A stretch of 64,000 nucleotides of DNA from Deltaproteobacteria bacterium. GTDB lineage: Bacteria; Desulfobacterota; Syntrophorhabdia; Syntrophorhabdales; Syntrophorhabdaceae. The position numbers and the translations under genes are program-made. Below, piece after piece: positions 63,871-64,000 of this stretch. The stretch spans positions 58,878 through 122,877 of the forward strand of contig JAKLET010000007.1 in assembly GCA_022711595.1 (NCBI GenBank). Reading direction: 5' to 3'. The notes beneath the pieces were generated by a model. It searched no databases and had not been told where the DNA came from. It was given only the letters and a program-made list of their open reading frames with translations. Within the stretch, counting starts at the first letter, position 1, and every line of letters starts with the position of its first letter.

Positions 63871-64000
63871 AGCTGTAGGGGGGTGTGATAACTAAGTACC
63901 GAATAATGTTATAAGTCACTTCTGAATAATCTTACGGTGTGTAAAATTAAGGGGATTTTAGGAGTGTTTTCAAGAGGGGTTTGATTTTAGGTAGTTGGGC

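Noticed and set aside
63497..64000. A second complete attC site around the 17-bp repeats
   Set aside because: No GTTRRRY end or matching right arm was found in either direction.

Overview
The window looks like a chromosomal segment of a Gram-negative, probably anaerobic bacterium, most plausibly of the Desulfobacterota (Syntrophorhabdia/Syntrophia-like). The evidence is lpxK (lipid A), many PAS-type sensor kinases, a TAXI-type TRAP transporter, a GTP-type PEP carboxykinase, a phosphofructokinase with pyrophosphate-type active-site residues, and a three-subunit molybdenum hydroxylase. Gene ends are tightly packed with frequent ATGA overlaps. The lineage call is inference from gene content; no marker phylogeny was run.

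Layout. 1-2310: end of a molybdate/tungstate ABC transporter (modABC-like). 2425-6694: a hypothetical protein, a five-EF-hand protein and a divergent CpxRA-like two-component system. 6804-9014: a tiny Lys-rich protein, a Fur/PerR-type regulator and catalase, with a perfect hairpin between the last two. 9097-18445 (minus strand): UbiA-type prenyltransferase, family 4 uracil-DNA glycosylase, gatA, gatC, a CBS protein with a DUF294 nucleotidyltransferase, valS and a dGTPase-like gene. 18836-24586: phosphofructokinase, two small hypotheticals and a large hybrid kinase. 24779-34029 (minus): asd-leuD-leuC-leuA, lpxK, an HTH/zinc-ribbon regulator, a 23S rRNA methyltransferase and a PAS kinase. 34259-39326: a ThDP enzyme, a GNAT, a secreted protein and a YgiQ-type radical SAM protein. 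39515-46731: an operon of an ATPase-like/GNAT fusion, an aminotransferase, the molybdenum hydroxylase and an MFS carrier. 47043-50964: a periplasmic-sensing diguanylate cyclase and another GNAT. 51001-53736: the classic tRNA-Ser, SRP RNA, dnaX, ybaB, recR block. 53919-61300: pckG, a TAXI-TRAP transporter with a DUF1850 protein, and secreted or small proteins. 62170-64000: an AT-richer accessory end with a frameshifted zinc-peptidase-like gene, an integron attC-like site and a secreted protein.

The most unusual feature is in the gaps between genes. Many intergenic spaces carry short tandem arrays with a strict period of 7 or 9 bases. Most are arranged as two complementary arms that would fold into long imperfect hairpins. 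I see at least five sequence classes. In one place a 7-base arm encloses a 9-base arm. Several arrays run into the ends of genes and supply stop codons or terminal codons. I know of no named element family that matches these; the heptameric STRR repeats of filamentous cyanobacteria are the nearest analogue I know of.
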